From: Candidatus Saccharimonadota bacterium
GTDB lineage: Bacteria; Patescibacteriota; Saccharimonadia; Saccharimonadales; Saccharimonadaceae
Assembly (NCBI GenBank): GCA_017432225.1
Contig: JAFRJN010000011.1
Coordinates: 1 to 64,000, forward strand
DNA: 64,000 nucleotides
Direction: 5' to 3'
Shown: positions 1 to 7,743 of the stretch, one piece after another
Layout: each line of letters starts with the position of its first letter
Numbering within the stretch: position 1 is the stretch's first letter
Position numbers and translations under genes: made by a program
The notes under the pieces: model-generated
Databases searched by the model: none
The model's input: only the letters and a program-made list of their open reading frames with translations
What the model was told of the DNA's origin: nothing

Positions 1-1
1 C

Positions 2-358
2 ATCTGCCCGAAAGGCTGGAGCCTCCCAACTGGTGGAAGCGGTGGAGAGTTTGAAACTCTCGCTACGGCATACGGCTATGGCACTGATAGTGGTAGCACA
101 GTGGCTGGCAAATTACTAGTTGCTAATCCATCTACTGTCACGGAGAACATTAATGGCCAATATACCCCTGGGCTCTTACTCAGTGGCGTCTACAACAGCG
201 GTGGTGCCGACCACCTAGGCGCCCTCGGCCTCTACTGGTCGCGTACTTCGTACTCTACGGGGCGCGCTTACAACCTGTACCTTCTTACTTCAGGCGTCTA
301 CCCACTGAATCACAGCTATAAGTACAATGGCTTCGCCGTCCGTTGCCTGCTCCAGTAG
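2..358 (+). CDS. FISUMP-type surface protein, C-terminal part (5' truncated by window edge)
   Basis: The reading frame is open from base 2 and ends at TAG 356-358, so the gene starts outside the window. The visible 118 residues open with ICPKGWSLPT and end with a YNGFAVRCLLQ-type tail. This layout (a Cys-x-x-GW-x-LPT start, a central LYWSRTS block and a final NGFAVRC) is that of the Fibrobacter succinogenes major paralogous (FISUMP) domain, found in secreted or surface-anchored proteins of Saccharibacteria and other bacteria. The GTG at 101 is internal and not the start, since the domain signature lies upstream in frame. Its biochemical role is unknown. No terminator is obvious in the 44 bases before the convergent gene at 403. 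Confidence 0.75.
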   Translation: MCPKGWSLPTGGSGGEFETLATAYGYGTDSGSTVAGKLLVANPSTVTENINGQYTPGLLLSGVYNSGGADHLGALGLYWSRTSYSTGRAYNLYLLTSGVYPLNHSYKYNGFAVRCLLQ

Positions 359-402
359 TCCAACTAACCCCCGCCACCCCCAGCTTATGCTAAAACAAAG
401 TT

Positions 403-801
403 TTAACTCTCCAGTACTTTAAATATTATCTCGGTCTCGCCATTTTTAAGCGTCAAAGTCTTGGCGCTTTGGTCCAGGGTGTAACCAAACTTGTCATTCA
501 GATTATACAACCATGCAGTCTCGATCTTGATCTGCCCATTCTCGATTGCCCAAATAAAATCATAATTTGTCGCCCCGCCATCCGTCGTGAGCGAGCCTTT
601 CCCGACCTCGGTAAAATTCCAAACTACTGTCGGCTCATCTTCTCGTGTCCACTCGCCGCTAGATACCAAAAACTCCGCATCCGCTACTGCCGGCGCAGAC
701 ACCAATTTCACAATTAGCATAGTAAGTCCCGCCGCCAAAACGACGAGCCCGATTACAAATACGGCAATCGGCCATTTTTTAGATTTTTTCTCTCCACTCA
801 T
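403..801 (-). CDS. Small membrane-anchored protein with lipocalin-like (DUF5640-type) outer domain
   Basis: A 132-residue protein with a basic N-terminus, one membrane segment at about residues 11-34 and an outer domain of roughly 95 residues. The outer domain has short alternating beta-strand patterns (WNF..GKGSLTT, YDFIWAIENGQIKIE, GYTLDQSAKTLTLKNGE) resembling small lipocalin-like DUF5640 modules, where a central W-x-I-x-x-G-x-I strand is typical. This is a weak family call made by eye. The ATG at 801 lies 6 nt after a TAAAAT -10 box, with TTGTAT 17 nt further upstream, so the mRNA is probably leaderless. It is convergent with the FISUMP gene. Function unknown. Confidence 0.6.
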   Translation of the reverse strand: MSGEKKSKKWPIAVFVIGLVVLAAGLTMLIVKLVSAPAVADAEFLVSSGEWTREDEPTVVWNFTEVGKGSLTTDGGATNYDFIWAIENGQIKIETAWLYNLNDKFGYTLDQSAKTLTLKNGETEIIFKVLES

Positions 802-807
802 GCTTTT

Positions 808-836
808 ATTTTAGCATTTTGCAATCAAAAATACAA
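808..836 (-). promoter_or_regulatory. Sigma70-type promoter of the 403-801 gene
   Basis: On the minus strand TTGTAT (831-836), a 17-nt spacer and TAAAAT (808-813) precede the ATG at 801 by only 6 nt, placing the predicted transcription start at the start codon. Confidence 0.6.
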
Positions 837-850
837 ATTTGTTGCCAAAT

Positions 851-1480
851 CTAGTAGTAGAGTTTAGTTTTCATTAGTTTCAAATATTGATGCAAAGTCA
901 TGCGGAAATAATCTAGCTCTTGGCCTGCGATTTTTTCATATTTTTGCCCATTTACGCGCTTAAATACCCCCGCCGGGCGCACTTCATAGCGGATAGTAGT
1001 GCCTTCGATATTGCCTTTTTTACCTGGCCAGCCCTCATACCAAATCCAAACGTTCTTCTTATACTCGAAGAAATTTCTCTGATGTCCCGCCGGAATTGGG
1101 CCAAAGAGGATTCCGCCCCAGAGCGACTCCATATTCACGAGCTCATTTGGGCTGATGCGATTAGAATAAGCTGGCTCCCAGACTGGTTGTTTTGCGTGCT
1201 GAATCTGTTTTCTCTTGGCACGCGCCGCCTTTTTTTGCTTCTTGAGCGCTGCTTTTACCTGTTTTTTCTCTTTTTTTGGCAAACGCCTGTATTCCGTCTT
1301 TGCCTGTTTTTTAGCAAGGTCTTTCTTAATCTTTGCGGCTCTTTCGCGCGTCTCATCTTCGGCCTTGCGGATTTTCTTGGCTGTCCGTTGGTCGATTTTT
1401 TGCTGCTTTTTTTCGAGCTTGCGAGCCTTCTTTGAGACTTTTTGAGCTTGCTTTACTTCTGTATGTTTCTGGTGCGGCAT
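851..1480 (-). CDS. Lys/Arg-rich coiled-coil protein with unknown C-terminal domain
   Basis: This 209-residue protein splits sharply in two. Residues 1-100 are almost entirely Lys, Arg, Glu, Gln and Ala in heptad-like order, predicting a long highly basic helix that could bind nucleic acid or the ribosome. Residues about 105-209 form a compact aromatic-rich domain (GGILFGPIPAGH, WIWYEGWPGKKG, ELDYFRMTL). I do not recognise the C-terminal domain. There is no signal peptide or membrane segment. The ATG at 1480 overlaps the end of the small ORF at 1453-1623 by 28 nt, which suggests translational coupling downstream of typA-tatD. Function unknown. Confidence 0.6.
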   Translation of the reverse strand: MPHQKHTEVKQAQKVSKKARKLEKKQQKIDQRTAKKIRKAEDETRERAAKIKKDLAKKQAKTEYRRLPKKEKKQVKAALKKQKKAARAKRKQIQHAKQPVWEPAYSNRISPNELVNMESLWGGILFGPIPAGHQRNFFEYKKNVWIWYEGWPGKKGNIEGTTIRYEVRPAGVFKRVNGQKYEKIAGQELDYFRMTLHQYLKLMKTKLYY

Positions 1481-1623
1481 CTCTCAATCTCCTCGGAAAT
1501 AGCGTTAAGTTCTTCAAAAATTTCAACCGATTCTGGCGTGGGGACGAATTTGTCGGTATCAAAATCAATCAGCGTCTGCCGGTGGAACTCCGGCACCATC
1601 GAATCTGAATAATTTTTTGGCAT
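1453..1623 (-). CDS. Small hypothetical protein overlapping tatD
   Basis: A 56-codon frame (MPKNYSDSMVPEFHRQ...) starts inside the 3' end of tatD, overlapping it by 59 nt in another frame, and runs into the start of the Lys-rich gene downstream. A GAGGGAG purine tract lies about 8-10 nt before the ATG at 1623; a later in-frame ATG at 1599 is an alternative. The sequence is acidic and helical toward the C-terminus (PESVEIFEELNAISEEIER). Without it there would be an 84-nt gap between tatD and the next gene. Hypothetical; moderate support from position and spacing only. Confidence 0.45.
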   Translation of the reverse strand: MPKNYSDSMVPEFHRQTLIDFDTDKFVPTPESVEIFEELNAISEEIERCRTRNIQK

Positions 1624-2332
1624 TTTCTGTCGTCTCCCTCTCCACCCGGTCAAAATCTACGGCCAATTCACTCGAAAGCCACTGGGCAATCTCATAAATA
1701 TAACCACTCTCATTAATTATACCACGAAACGGTACTGGTGTCAAGAAGGGAGCATCCGTCTCTAGCAAAATCCGATCCAAAGGCGGGGTCGGCAAGGTCG
1801 AATAAGTCGCCATCCCATTCACCCCGATGTAAAACTCTGTTTCTTCTAGAATTTTGCGAAGGTTTTTCTTGTTATCCGAGAAAGAGTGCACCACTCCACG
1901 GATTTTGGGAAAATTTGAAACCACCGGAAAGAAATCCCGAAACGCTTCCCTAACATGGAAGGAAACCGGCAAATCATTGTCCTGCGCTAACTGTAGCATT
2001 TGCTCAAATAGCTTAATCTGTGCTTCTCTATCGTAACCGTCGTAATGATAATCGAGACCCACCTCACCTATAGCTACTAATTTTTCATCTTTTGTAAATA
2101 AATTTTTATCATTTATTTCACTGGGATGGGTACCGTATGTCCAATAAACATTCTCATGTTTTGACGCAAAATCACAAGCGCTCAAAGAATCTTTCGGGTT
2201 TGTCCCGATACAAATGATTTTCAAAACTTCCTTTTCGCGCGCTCTTTTCAGTATCTCCTCGGCCTGTTCTTCCGAGAAAAACTCCCGATCATGCAAATGA
2301 CAATGAGTATCGATGAGATAATTACTGGGCAC
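1565..2332 (-). CDS. tatD: TatD family metal-dependent DNase
   Basis: A 255-residue TatD/YcfH-type metallohydrolase, a TIM-barrel enzyme of the amidohydrolase superfamily acting as a 3'-5' exonuclease on DNA/RNA ends. Visible metal-binding and catalytic motifs in order: DTHCHLHD (8-15), GEVGLDYH (89-96), SFHVREA (124-130), VVHSFS (147-152) and ETDAPFLTP (191-199). Length is normal for the family. The start is GTG at 2332, overlapping the end of typA by 11 nt, so translation is probably coupled. The C-terminus (GAGVPPADAD) is a short extension in which the next small ORF begins. Confidence 0.93.
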   Translation of the reverse strand: MPSNYLIDTHCHLHDREFFSEEQAEEILKRAREKEVLKIICIGTNPKDSLSACDFASKHENVYWTYGTHPSEINDKNLFTKDEKLVAIGEVGLDYHYDGYDREAQIKLFEQMLQLAQDNDLPVSFHVREAFRDFFPVVSNFPKIRGVVHSFSDNKKNLRKILEETEFYIGVNGMATYSTLPTPPLDRILLETDAPFLTPVPFRGIINESGYIYEIAQWLSSELAVDFDRVERETTENAKKLFRFDGAGVPPADAD

Positions 2333-4139
2333 GATTTTCTCGCTTCCGCTTAATCGGATCGAGCTGCCGCTTGCGAAGCCTTAACGACTTTGGTGTGACC
2401 TCAAGCAGTTCATCGTCCAGCAAGAAATCTAGGCACTGCTCTAGAGAGAGTTGCGTATATGGCGTCAGCTGAATCGCACCATCCGACGCGTGTGTCCGCA
2501 TATTTGTAAGCTGTTTTTCACGGCAAACGTTAAAGTCCAGGTCGTCCTTCTTGTTTGAAAGCCCTACAATCATCCCCTGATACACCGGCACTTGTGGCGG
2601 AATATATAATATCCCTCGCGCCTGAGCTGAGTCTAGAGCGTAAGCAGTCGAGACGCCATCTTCCGAGGCGATGAGGGCCCCATTTCGCTCTGGGCGATAT
2701 TTCGAATCCACCGGCCGATAACCGGAAGGAATCGACGACATAATTACCGTCCCCTTGGTAGCAGTCAGAAGGTTATTGCGAAGCCCGATCAGCGCCGCCG
2801 TCGAAATTTCATAGACAAATCTAGTCGACCCCGACGAAGTAATCTCTTGCGACTTCAGTTCCGCTTTTCTGATTCCAAGCTCTTGCGACACCGCCCCCAC
2901 AAACTCCGGCGAAACTTCAATGGTGAGTGACTCAATCGGCTCTGATTTTACCCCGTCAATTTCACGATAAACCACTTCTGGCCGCCCCGCTTCGAGCTCA
3001 TATCCTTCGCGCCGCATCGTTTCAATCAAAACGGACAGATGTAACTCCCCTCGTCCCGACACTTTGTATCCCAGGCCATCCGGCTGGATCTTGAGAGCGA
3101 TGTTGGTCTCAAGCTCCTTCTCGAGTCTCTCCGCGATTTGCCGTGAAGTCGTAAATTCGCCTTCACGCCCCTTAAGTGGCGAAGTATTTGGCCCAATATA
3201 AATCGAAAGTGTCGGCGCCTCGAGCTCAATCGTCGGCAGAGCCTTTGGATTGTCACCCGTGGCCACTGTATCGCCGATATTAGCTTCCGACACTCCTGTA
3301 ATTGCTACGATGTCACCCGCAATCGCCTCGGCCACTTCCTCTTTTCCTAGCCCCTTATAGATAAACAAATTCTCAATTTTGCCATTTTTAATATTCTCGC
3401 CACTTAACACTTTGACTTTTTCGCCTTTTTTAAGCTTTCCGGAGAAAATCTTCCCGATGCAGTATTTACCAAGATAATTATCTGATGCCAGTGCCGCCAC
3501 CAGTAGCTGCGCATCCGGCGAGTCGGAATTCACGCTCGGCGCCGGAATGTCGTTGATGATCGACTCAAAAATCACATGGAGATCGTCATCTAGATCCGTG
3601 GTTTTCCCAGCCTTCCCATCCCGTGCAATCGCGTAGTACACCGGATAAAACAGTTGCGATTCATCAGTCACAAGCTCGAGAAATAGACTCTCAATCTCGG
3701 ACAGAACCTCATCAATCCTCGCCGCCGGCTTGTCGATTTTGTTAATCACTACTACCGGTTTGAGTCCTAGATCCAGCGCCTTCGACAAAACAAACTTCGT
3801 CTGTGGCATCGGTCCTTCCTGGGCATCCACGATGAGTAGTACCCCGTCCGCCATATTGAGCGTCCGCTCCACCTCACCCGAAAAGTCCGCGTGGCCCGGC
3901 GTGTCGATAATGTTGATTTTGTACCCATCATAATAAACGCAGGTCTGCTTGGCGGTAATGGTGATGCCCCGCTCGTGCTCCTGATCCATCGAATCCATAA
4001 TTAGAGTCTGATTCATCTCGGCCTGATTATCGCGGAAGGTGTGCGACTGCTTCAAAAGCCCATCCACCAGGGTAGTCTTCCCGTGGTCCACGTGCGCAAT
4101 AATCGCCACATTTCGAATTTTGTCTTTTTCTAAAACCAT
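2322..4139 (-). CDS. typA: Translational GTPase TypA/BipA
   Basis: A 605-residue ribosome-associated GTPase of the EF-G/LepA family, linked to ribosome assembly and stress adaptation. G-domain motifs are intact: AHVDHGKTTL (15-24), RGIT (57-60), DTPGH (79-83) and NKID (133-136); domains II, III and V and the TypA-specific C-terminus follow, ending in a basic tail. The start is placed at ATG 4139 and not at the in-frame ATG 4166 because the latter lies inside the promoter: TTTACA-17 nt-TATAAT ends 7 nt before 4139, implying a leaderless mRNA. It is the first gene of a typA-tatD-small ORF-Lys-rich gene unit. Confidence 0.95.
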   Translation of the reverse strand: MVLEKDKIRNVAIIAHVDHGKTTLVDGLLKQSHTFRDNQAEMNQTLIMDSMDQEHERGITITAKQTCVYYDGYKINIIDTPGHADFSGEVERTLNMADGVLLIVDAQEGPMPQTKFVLSKALDLGLKPVVVINKIDKPAARIDEVLSEIESLFLELVTDESQLFYPVYYAIARDGKAGKTTDLDDDLHVIFESIINDIPAPSVNSDSPDAQLLVAALASDNYLGKYCIGKIFSGKLKKGEKVKVLSGENIKNGKIENLFIYKGLGKEEVAEAIAGDIVAITGVSEANIGDTVATGDNPKALPTIELEAPTLSIYIGPNTSPLKGREGEFTTSRQIAERLEKELETNIALKIQPDGLGYKVSGRGELHLSVLIETMRREGYELEAGRPEVVYREIDGVKSEPIESLTIEVSPEFVGAVSQELGIRKAELKSQEITSSGSTRFVYEISTAALIGLRNNLLTATKGTVIMSSIPSGYRPVDSKYRPERNGALIASEDGVSTAYALDSAQARGILYIPPQVPVYQGMIVGLSNKKDDLDFNVCREKQLTNMRTHASDGAIQLTPYTQLSLEQCLDFLLDDELLEVTPKSLRLRKRQLDPIKRKRENRAQ

Positions 4140-4146
4140 AGAGACA

Positions 4147-4188
4147 ATTATATCATACATTGACAAAAATGTAAATCTGTGGTATAAT
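4147..4188. promoter_or_regulatory. Overlapping divergent consensus promoters of typA and the 4197 gene
   Basis: Minus strand: TTTACA (4170-4175), 17-nt spacer, TATAAT (4147-4152), ATG 4139. Plus strand: TTGACA (4160-4165), 17-nt spacer, extended TGGTATAAT (-10 at 4183-4188), ATG 4197 after 8 nt. The two promoters interleave, so simultaneous polymerase binding is unlikely. Both transcripts are predicted to be leaderless. Confidence 0.85.
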
Positions 4189-4196
4189 GGTATTAT

Positions 4197-4394
4197 ATGG
4201 CTAAAAATATAAAATTAAACAAAACTTACGAACCTCCGCGCTGCTGGGTCGGCGACCAGCACAAGATTTGCTATGATACGAAGGAAGACGCCGAAGCCGC
4301 CGCTAGGATTGCCGAATACGACCATCATCTTGGTACAAAACTAGGTGTTTACAAATGTGAATACGGCAATCACTGGCACTTAAGCTCTAAATAG
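4197..4394 (+). CDS. Small Cys/His-containing hypothetical protein
   Basis: A 65-residue protein with scattered Cys and His residues (CWVGDQHKIC, YDHH, YKCEYGNHWHLSS). The terminal C-x4-HWHLSS arrangement resembles the end of small zinc-ribbon-like proteins common in actinobacteria and phages, but no complete zinc site can be assigned by eye. It begins 8 nt downstream of a perfect TTGACA-17-TATAAT promoter, so it is probably well transcribed and leaderless. Its last 8 bp overlap the convergent cutinase-vWA gene. Function unknown. Confidence 0.7.
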   Translation: MAKNIKLNKTYEPPRCWVGDQHKICYDTKEDAEAAARIAEYDHHLGTKLGVYKCEYGNHWHLSSK

Positions 4395-6225
4395 CTTTAC
4401 CTGTATCCGGCACTTTCGGAATTATTAGGATTTCAGGGTTCCCATATTTTATCTCTGCGCCGGTCACCGTTAAATCTCCACGCCCCAGCGCTAAATTCAC
4501 CTCCACTGTCTCCCCTCTCCGATTTTCAGATAGAGGTGTGAGTTTCAAAATATTCTCCACCTCCGGATTTAGCCCACTAATGATAACATAGTCCTCATCA
4601 GTTACACCTAGAACCGCATCATTCAGGCTCACCAGCACCTTGTCACCACTATTTAGAAATTCCACGCTAGCCACCGAGTCATTGCTAGAAATTTTCGTCA
4701 CCTCCACCACCGGCACATCAGCGTCAAACTCACTATCCTCCTCCACCACCGGCAAACTATCCGACCGCTTCATGATTTTTCGTGTCAAAATCGAGAGATC
4801 GGTCGCCGAATTTACCACCGCCCCATCCGTAGCCAGGGCGAGGCTCTCATACTCATGCGTCCAGACTTCTGGCGTGATGATGTAGAAATTCACCGGGTCG
4901 ATTTCTTTGCTGAGTTTGATTACTTCGTCAAAAGTTACTCCGTCCCCATCCGGGCTATGATACCCCGCGTCAGTCAAAACCACGATCGACTTGGTCGAGC
5001 CAAAATTCCAGTTGAGCTTTTTCATCACCGCGAGACTCGAGGAAAGTAGCGATTCCGGCGTATCGCCACCACCATCCGTCTCGATTTCATCAAGCTCGGT
5101 CTCAAATTTTTCCAAAGTACAAGTTTCAAAATTGCACCGCTCCTTCACCTGATACCTTTCGGAGACATCGCGGTAGTCAAATAGCGCCACTCTCCCACCA
5201 TTTTTCAGAGTCTCGCGCGCAAGATTTAGTGCTTCGGCTTTATATGAGTCAATCAATTTATCCATCGACGCCGTCGAATCGATCAAAATCGCCGTATCGT
5301 GTTTTGAAATAAAATTTAGCTCTGCATTGAATGTCTCTGCCACCTTACCAGCAATCACTTTTGCCGCATCGAGATACAGCCCATCGGAAACATACGAGGT
5401 ATGCGACGAGGCGCTAAGGTACGACGAGCAGAACATATCGTATTTATTGCACCAAGTCCCGAGCTTCCCCGCGTATCCCAGGGGCTCATACGGCCGATAC
5501 GACCCCAACATCCCCTCATAAGCATAGCAATCCGGCACATACATCCGATAGTCCGACAAATTTTCACCCTTGCAGGCCGCCGGTATCACGCCGGTTCGCA
5601 GTAAATTTTTATCGGTCCCAGTAAACCCATTTAAAAGCGACAAAGACCCCCAGGCCTTTCCCTCCGGCAAATAAATTTTCGGATCGCCAAAAGTCGCCGC
5701 ATAAATTACCTTCGACGCATCGATGCTATGAATCGCTTGAGAAACTACCATCGCACCTTGCGAATATCCGCCCAGCACAAATTTGGAATCTGGGCAAGCT
5801 CGGGTTATCTCGGTCAGTTTCGAAACCCCCTCATCCACACTTGCGCCAAAATCATACGCATCCCCCGCGCCAAAAAACGCACCCACGAGCGTCCAAATAT
5901 TATCAACTCCAATTCCCTTCGCTTCATAGTCCAGGTCATAATACGCCCGGTCGACTCCTGTATTCTTAATAATATTTTCAATTTGATTTCTAAAATCCAA
6001 ATAATTGTCGTTTGTGTCTTTTTCTGCGCCTGAGCCCCGCGCAAACACTACCATCAGGTCGTGGCAATCCACATTTTTAGAAGCCGCACTTACGCCCGGA
6101 CTGTTAAAACCTAACACAGCGAAAATTCCAAGCATGAGCGCCACGATTTTTCCGCCAAATCGCCACCACGAAGTGTATTTTTTGCGCGATTTTGCACGTT
6201 TATTTTTGATAAAAATTTTTGGCAT
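4387..6225 (-). CDS. Secreted cutinase-family hydrolase fused to a von Willebrand factor A domain
   Basis: A 612-residue exported protein. Residues about 24-48 form a signal or anchor segment ending in VSAAS. Residues about 50-300 match cutinase: the nucleophile elbow GYSQG (Ser155), then a DMFC segment (Asp263) and SSHTSY (His275) giving a plausible Ser-Asp-His triad, with paired cysteines. Residues about 305-490 are a vWA domain with a MIDAS start DSTAS (316-320) and a later GGGDTPES segment. The last 110 residues look beta-rich. The cutinase half suggests an ester or lipid hydrolase; vWA domains bind proteins through metal. It has a TTGACT-18-TATAAT promoter and a GGAGG site before the ATG. 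The substrate cannot be inferred. Confidence 0.85.
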   Translation of the reverse strand: MPKIFIKNKRAKSRKKYTSWWRFGGKIVALMLGIFAVLGFNSPGVSAASKNVDCHDLMVVFARGSGAEKDTNDNYLDFRNQIENIIKNTGVDRAYYDLDYEAKGIGVDNIWTLVGAFFGAGDAYDFGASVDEGVSKLTEITRACPDSKFVLGGYSQGAMVVSQAIHSIDASKVIYAATFGDPKIYLPEGKAWGSLSLLNGFTGTDKNLLRTGVIPAACKGENLSDYRMYVPDCYAYEGMLGSYRPYEPLGYAGKLGTWCNKYDMFCSSYLSASSHTSYVSDGLYLDAAKVIAGKVAETFNAELNFISKHDTAILIDSTASMDKLIDSYKAEALNLARETLKNGGRVALFDYRDVSERYQVKERCNFETCTLEKFETELDEIETDGGGDTPESLLSSSLAVMKKLNWNFGSTKSIVVLTDAGYHSPDGDGVTFDEVIKLSKEIDPVNFYIITPEVWTHEYESLALATDGAVVNSATDLSILTRKIMKRSDSLPVVEEDSEFDADVPVVEVTKISSNDSVASVEFLNSGDKVLVSLNDAVLGVTDEDYVIISGLNPEVENILKLTPLSENRRGETVEVNLALGRGDLTVTGAEIKYGNPEILIIPKVPDTGKAI

Positions 6226-6251
6226 AAACCTCCTTTATTTTAAGTTTGCAT

Positions 6252-6309
6252 ATTATAGTCACATCGGAATCAAAAAGTCAACCCCCCACCTAGAAAAGTA
6301 TGTTATAAT
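6252..6309. promoter_or_regulatory. Divergent promoters for the cutinase-vWA gene and dCMP deaminase
   Basis: Minus strand: TTGACT (6276-6281), 18-nt spacer, TATAAT (6252-6257), then a GGAGG site before ATG 6225. Plus strand: extended TGTTATAAT with -10 at 6304-6309, no convincing -35, then AGGAGG before ATG 6330. Both transcripts keep a Shine-Dalgarno leader, unlike many neighbours. Confidence 0.7.
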
Positions 6310-6329
6310 AGAGGTAGTTAGGAGGATTT

Positions 6330-6878
6330 ATGGACCAGAAACAACGTGCGTGGGACGAATATTTCATGAAAATTGCCGAAACGGTTGCGCTAAAAAGCAA
6401 AGACCCTTCAAGTCAAATGGGCTGTGTGATTGTGGACGAAAACAAGCGTGTCGTATCGGTCGGTTATAACGGCCTCGTGCAGGGCGCCGACGAGTCCAAA
6501 ATGACTTTGAGTGAACGCCCAATGAAGTACCATTTTGCGATTCATTCCGAAATGAACGCCGTGATTTTTGCCAAACGCGATCTCACCGGTTGCACGATTT
6601 ATAATCGCGTCGCCACTTGCGACAATTGCCTTAAATATTGTCTCCAGGCCGGTATCAAACGCTTTGTTTACAAAGATTTGCGCGTCCATTCTCACTCCAC
6701 CGACCCATCGAAATCTATGACTAATGTCGAGACCGACGAGGCCATCGTGAGGCTTCTCTCTGCTATGCCCGAGATCGAGACTCTCAATATCACAAATGGT
6801 AAGACTTACGTCGAGGACATCCTAGATTCCTATCCCAAAGATTCCGAGGAACATCAAAGACTTACCAAATGGACTTAA
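6330..6878 (+). CDS. dCMP deaminase-like zinc enzyme (ComEB family)
   Basis: A 182-residue cytidine/deoxycytidylate deaminase-fold protein. The zinc site is visible as HSEMN (His72, catalytic Glu74) and TCDNC (Cys97, Cys100). The family norm is HAE and PCxxC, so Ala-to-Ser and Pro-to-Thr changes are present but the ligands are kept. Length and the C-terminal extension fit dCMP deaminases, which make dUMP for thymidylate synthesis; tdk and tmk are encoded nearby. It has an AGGAGG site 5 nt before the ATG and an extended -10 promoter. Another cytosine-nucleoside substrate is possible. Confidence 0.85.
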   Translation: MDQKQRAWDEYFMKIAETVALKSKDPSSQMGCVIVDENKRVVSVGYNGLVQGADESKMTLSERPMKYHFAIHSEMNAVIFAKRDLTGCTIYNRVATCDNCLKYCLQAGIKRFVYKDLRVHSHSTDPSKSMTNVETDEAIVRLLSAMPEIETLNITNGKTYVEDILDSYPKDSEEHQRLTKWT

Positions 6879-6908
6879 TCCTCTAACTGCGGTTCTATAG
6901 ATACCAAG

Positions 6909-6936
6909 TTGGGGTTATTGATTCGTGTGGTATAAT
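6909..6936 (+). promoter_or_regulatory. Promoter of the restriction endonuclease gene
   Basis: TTGGGG (6909-6914), a 16-nt spacer and an extended TGGTATAAT (-10 at 6931-6936) lead to an AGGAGG site and ATG 6958. The weak -35 and good extended -10 suggest moderate constitutive expression. No C-protein box was seen. Confidence 0.55.
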
Positions 6937-6957
6937 TATGTAAACAGGAGGCCCGAT

Positions 6958-7740
6958 ATGTCATTAAAATTTATCCACGAGCAAAATTACAAAACCAAAA
7001 TAGAAGGTAATTACGGTCACATTGGTGATAAAATCGAAAAATTCTATACCGACGAGTATCTACCGCTAAAAGAAAAACTCCTTAAGCTTGATTTTTCTAA
7101 TGCGGATGACAAGATTTTTGCCGCATTTACTACATATATTAATGATTACATCAAAAAATTACATTCTTTTTGCGTAAAGAATGGTATCACGTCGCAGTCA
7201 AAACTCGAGTCCACTTTTTTGGAAGAAATCAGTATATATCTTTTTAAAGATATGCAACCGATCAAAGATGGCAGTCTCGGGATATTCAATAAGAACGTCT
7301 ACGCCGGGCTAAAAATTGAAAAGGGTCTGTCTATAAACATCCCCAAAAAAGATGTTGATTTCTGCATAGGCAAAGAGGTTTCTCTCGGGCTAGATGAAGA
7401 AATCGCTAAGATTATCATTCCGATTGTAGCGGTCGAAGTAAAGACGTATCTAGACGCCACAATGCTTGGAGAGATACAATACTCTAGCAGAGTCATAAGA
7501 AATGCCGTGCCAAATGCCAAGACGTATGTATTGACTGGCTATCACGTTGTCGGTGAAGACCGTATATCCTCCGCTAGATCCGACAAAAGCATAGACGAAA
7601 TATTTGTATTGCAAGAAAAAGAAGGCGCTCCGATAGAAGCGGAGGCCATAAAAGCATATTTTGAACAAATAGAGTCTGATATTAAGAAAACCACAGAAGA
7701 AAATACTGTCTCCGTGCTAGGAAGGTTGCTAGCCCAGTAG
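6958..7740 (+). CDS. Bpu10I-family type II restriction endonuclease
   Basis: A 260-residue protein resembling the Bpu10I restriction enzyme family, whose founders cleave asymmetric CCTNAGC-like sites. A PD-(D/E)xK-type core is visible: KKDVDFCIG (Asp122/Asp124) followed by VAVEVKTYLD (Glu150, Lys152). The start at ATG 6958 is set by AGGAGG; an in-frame upstream ATG at 6925 lacks one. It ends 3 bp from the convergent cytosine methyltransferase, the classic arrangement of a restriction-modification pair. Only one endonuclease subunit is present, whereas Bpu10I itself uses two, so this enzyme may be a homodimer with a symmetric site. The sequence is more AT-rich than its neighbours, consistent with recent acquisition. 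The recognition site cannot be read from sequence. Confidence 0.75.
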   Translation: MSLKFIHEQNYKTKIEGNYGHIGDKIEKFYTDEYLPLKEKLLKLDFSNADDKIFAAFTTYINDYIKKLHSFCVKNGITSQSKLESTFLEEISIYLFKDMQPIKDGSLGIFNKNVYAGLKIEKGLSINIPKKDVDFCIGKEVSLGLDEEIAKIIIPIVAVEVKTYLDATMLGEIQYSSRVIRNAVPNAKTYVLTGYHVVGEDRISSARSDKSIDEIFVLQEKEGAPIEAEAIKAYFEQIESDIKKTTEENTVSVLGRLLAQ

Positions 7741-7743
7741 ACG

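Noticed and set aside
6925-6957. Upstream start (ATG 6925) for the restriction endonuclease
   Set aside because: It lies within the TGGTATAAT promoter region and has no ribosome site, whereas ATG 6958 follows AGGAGG.
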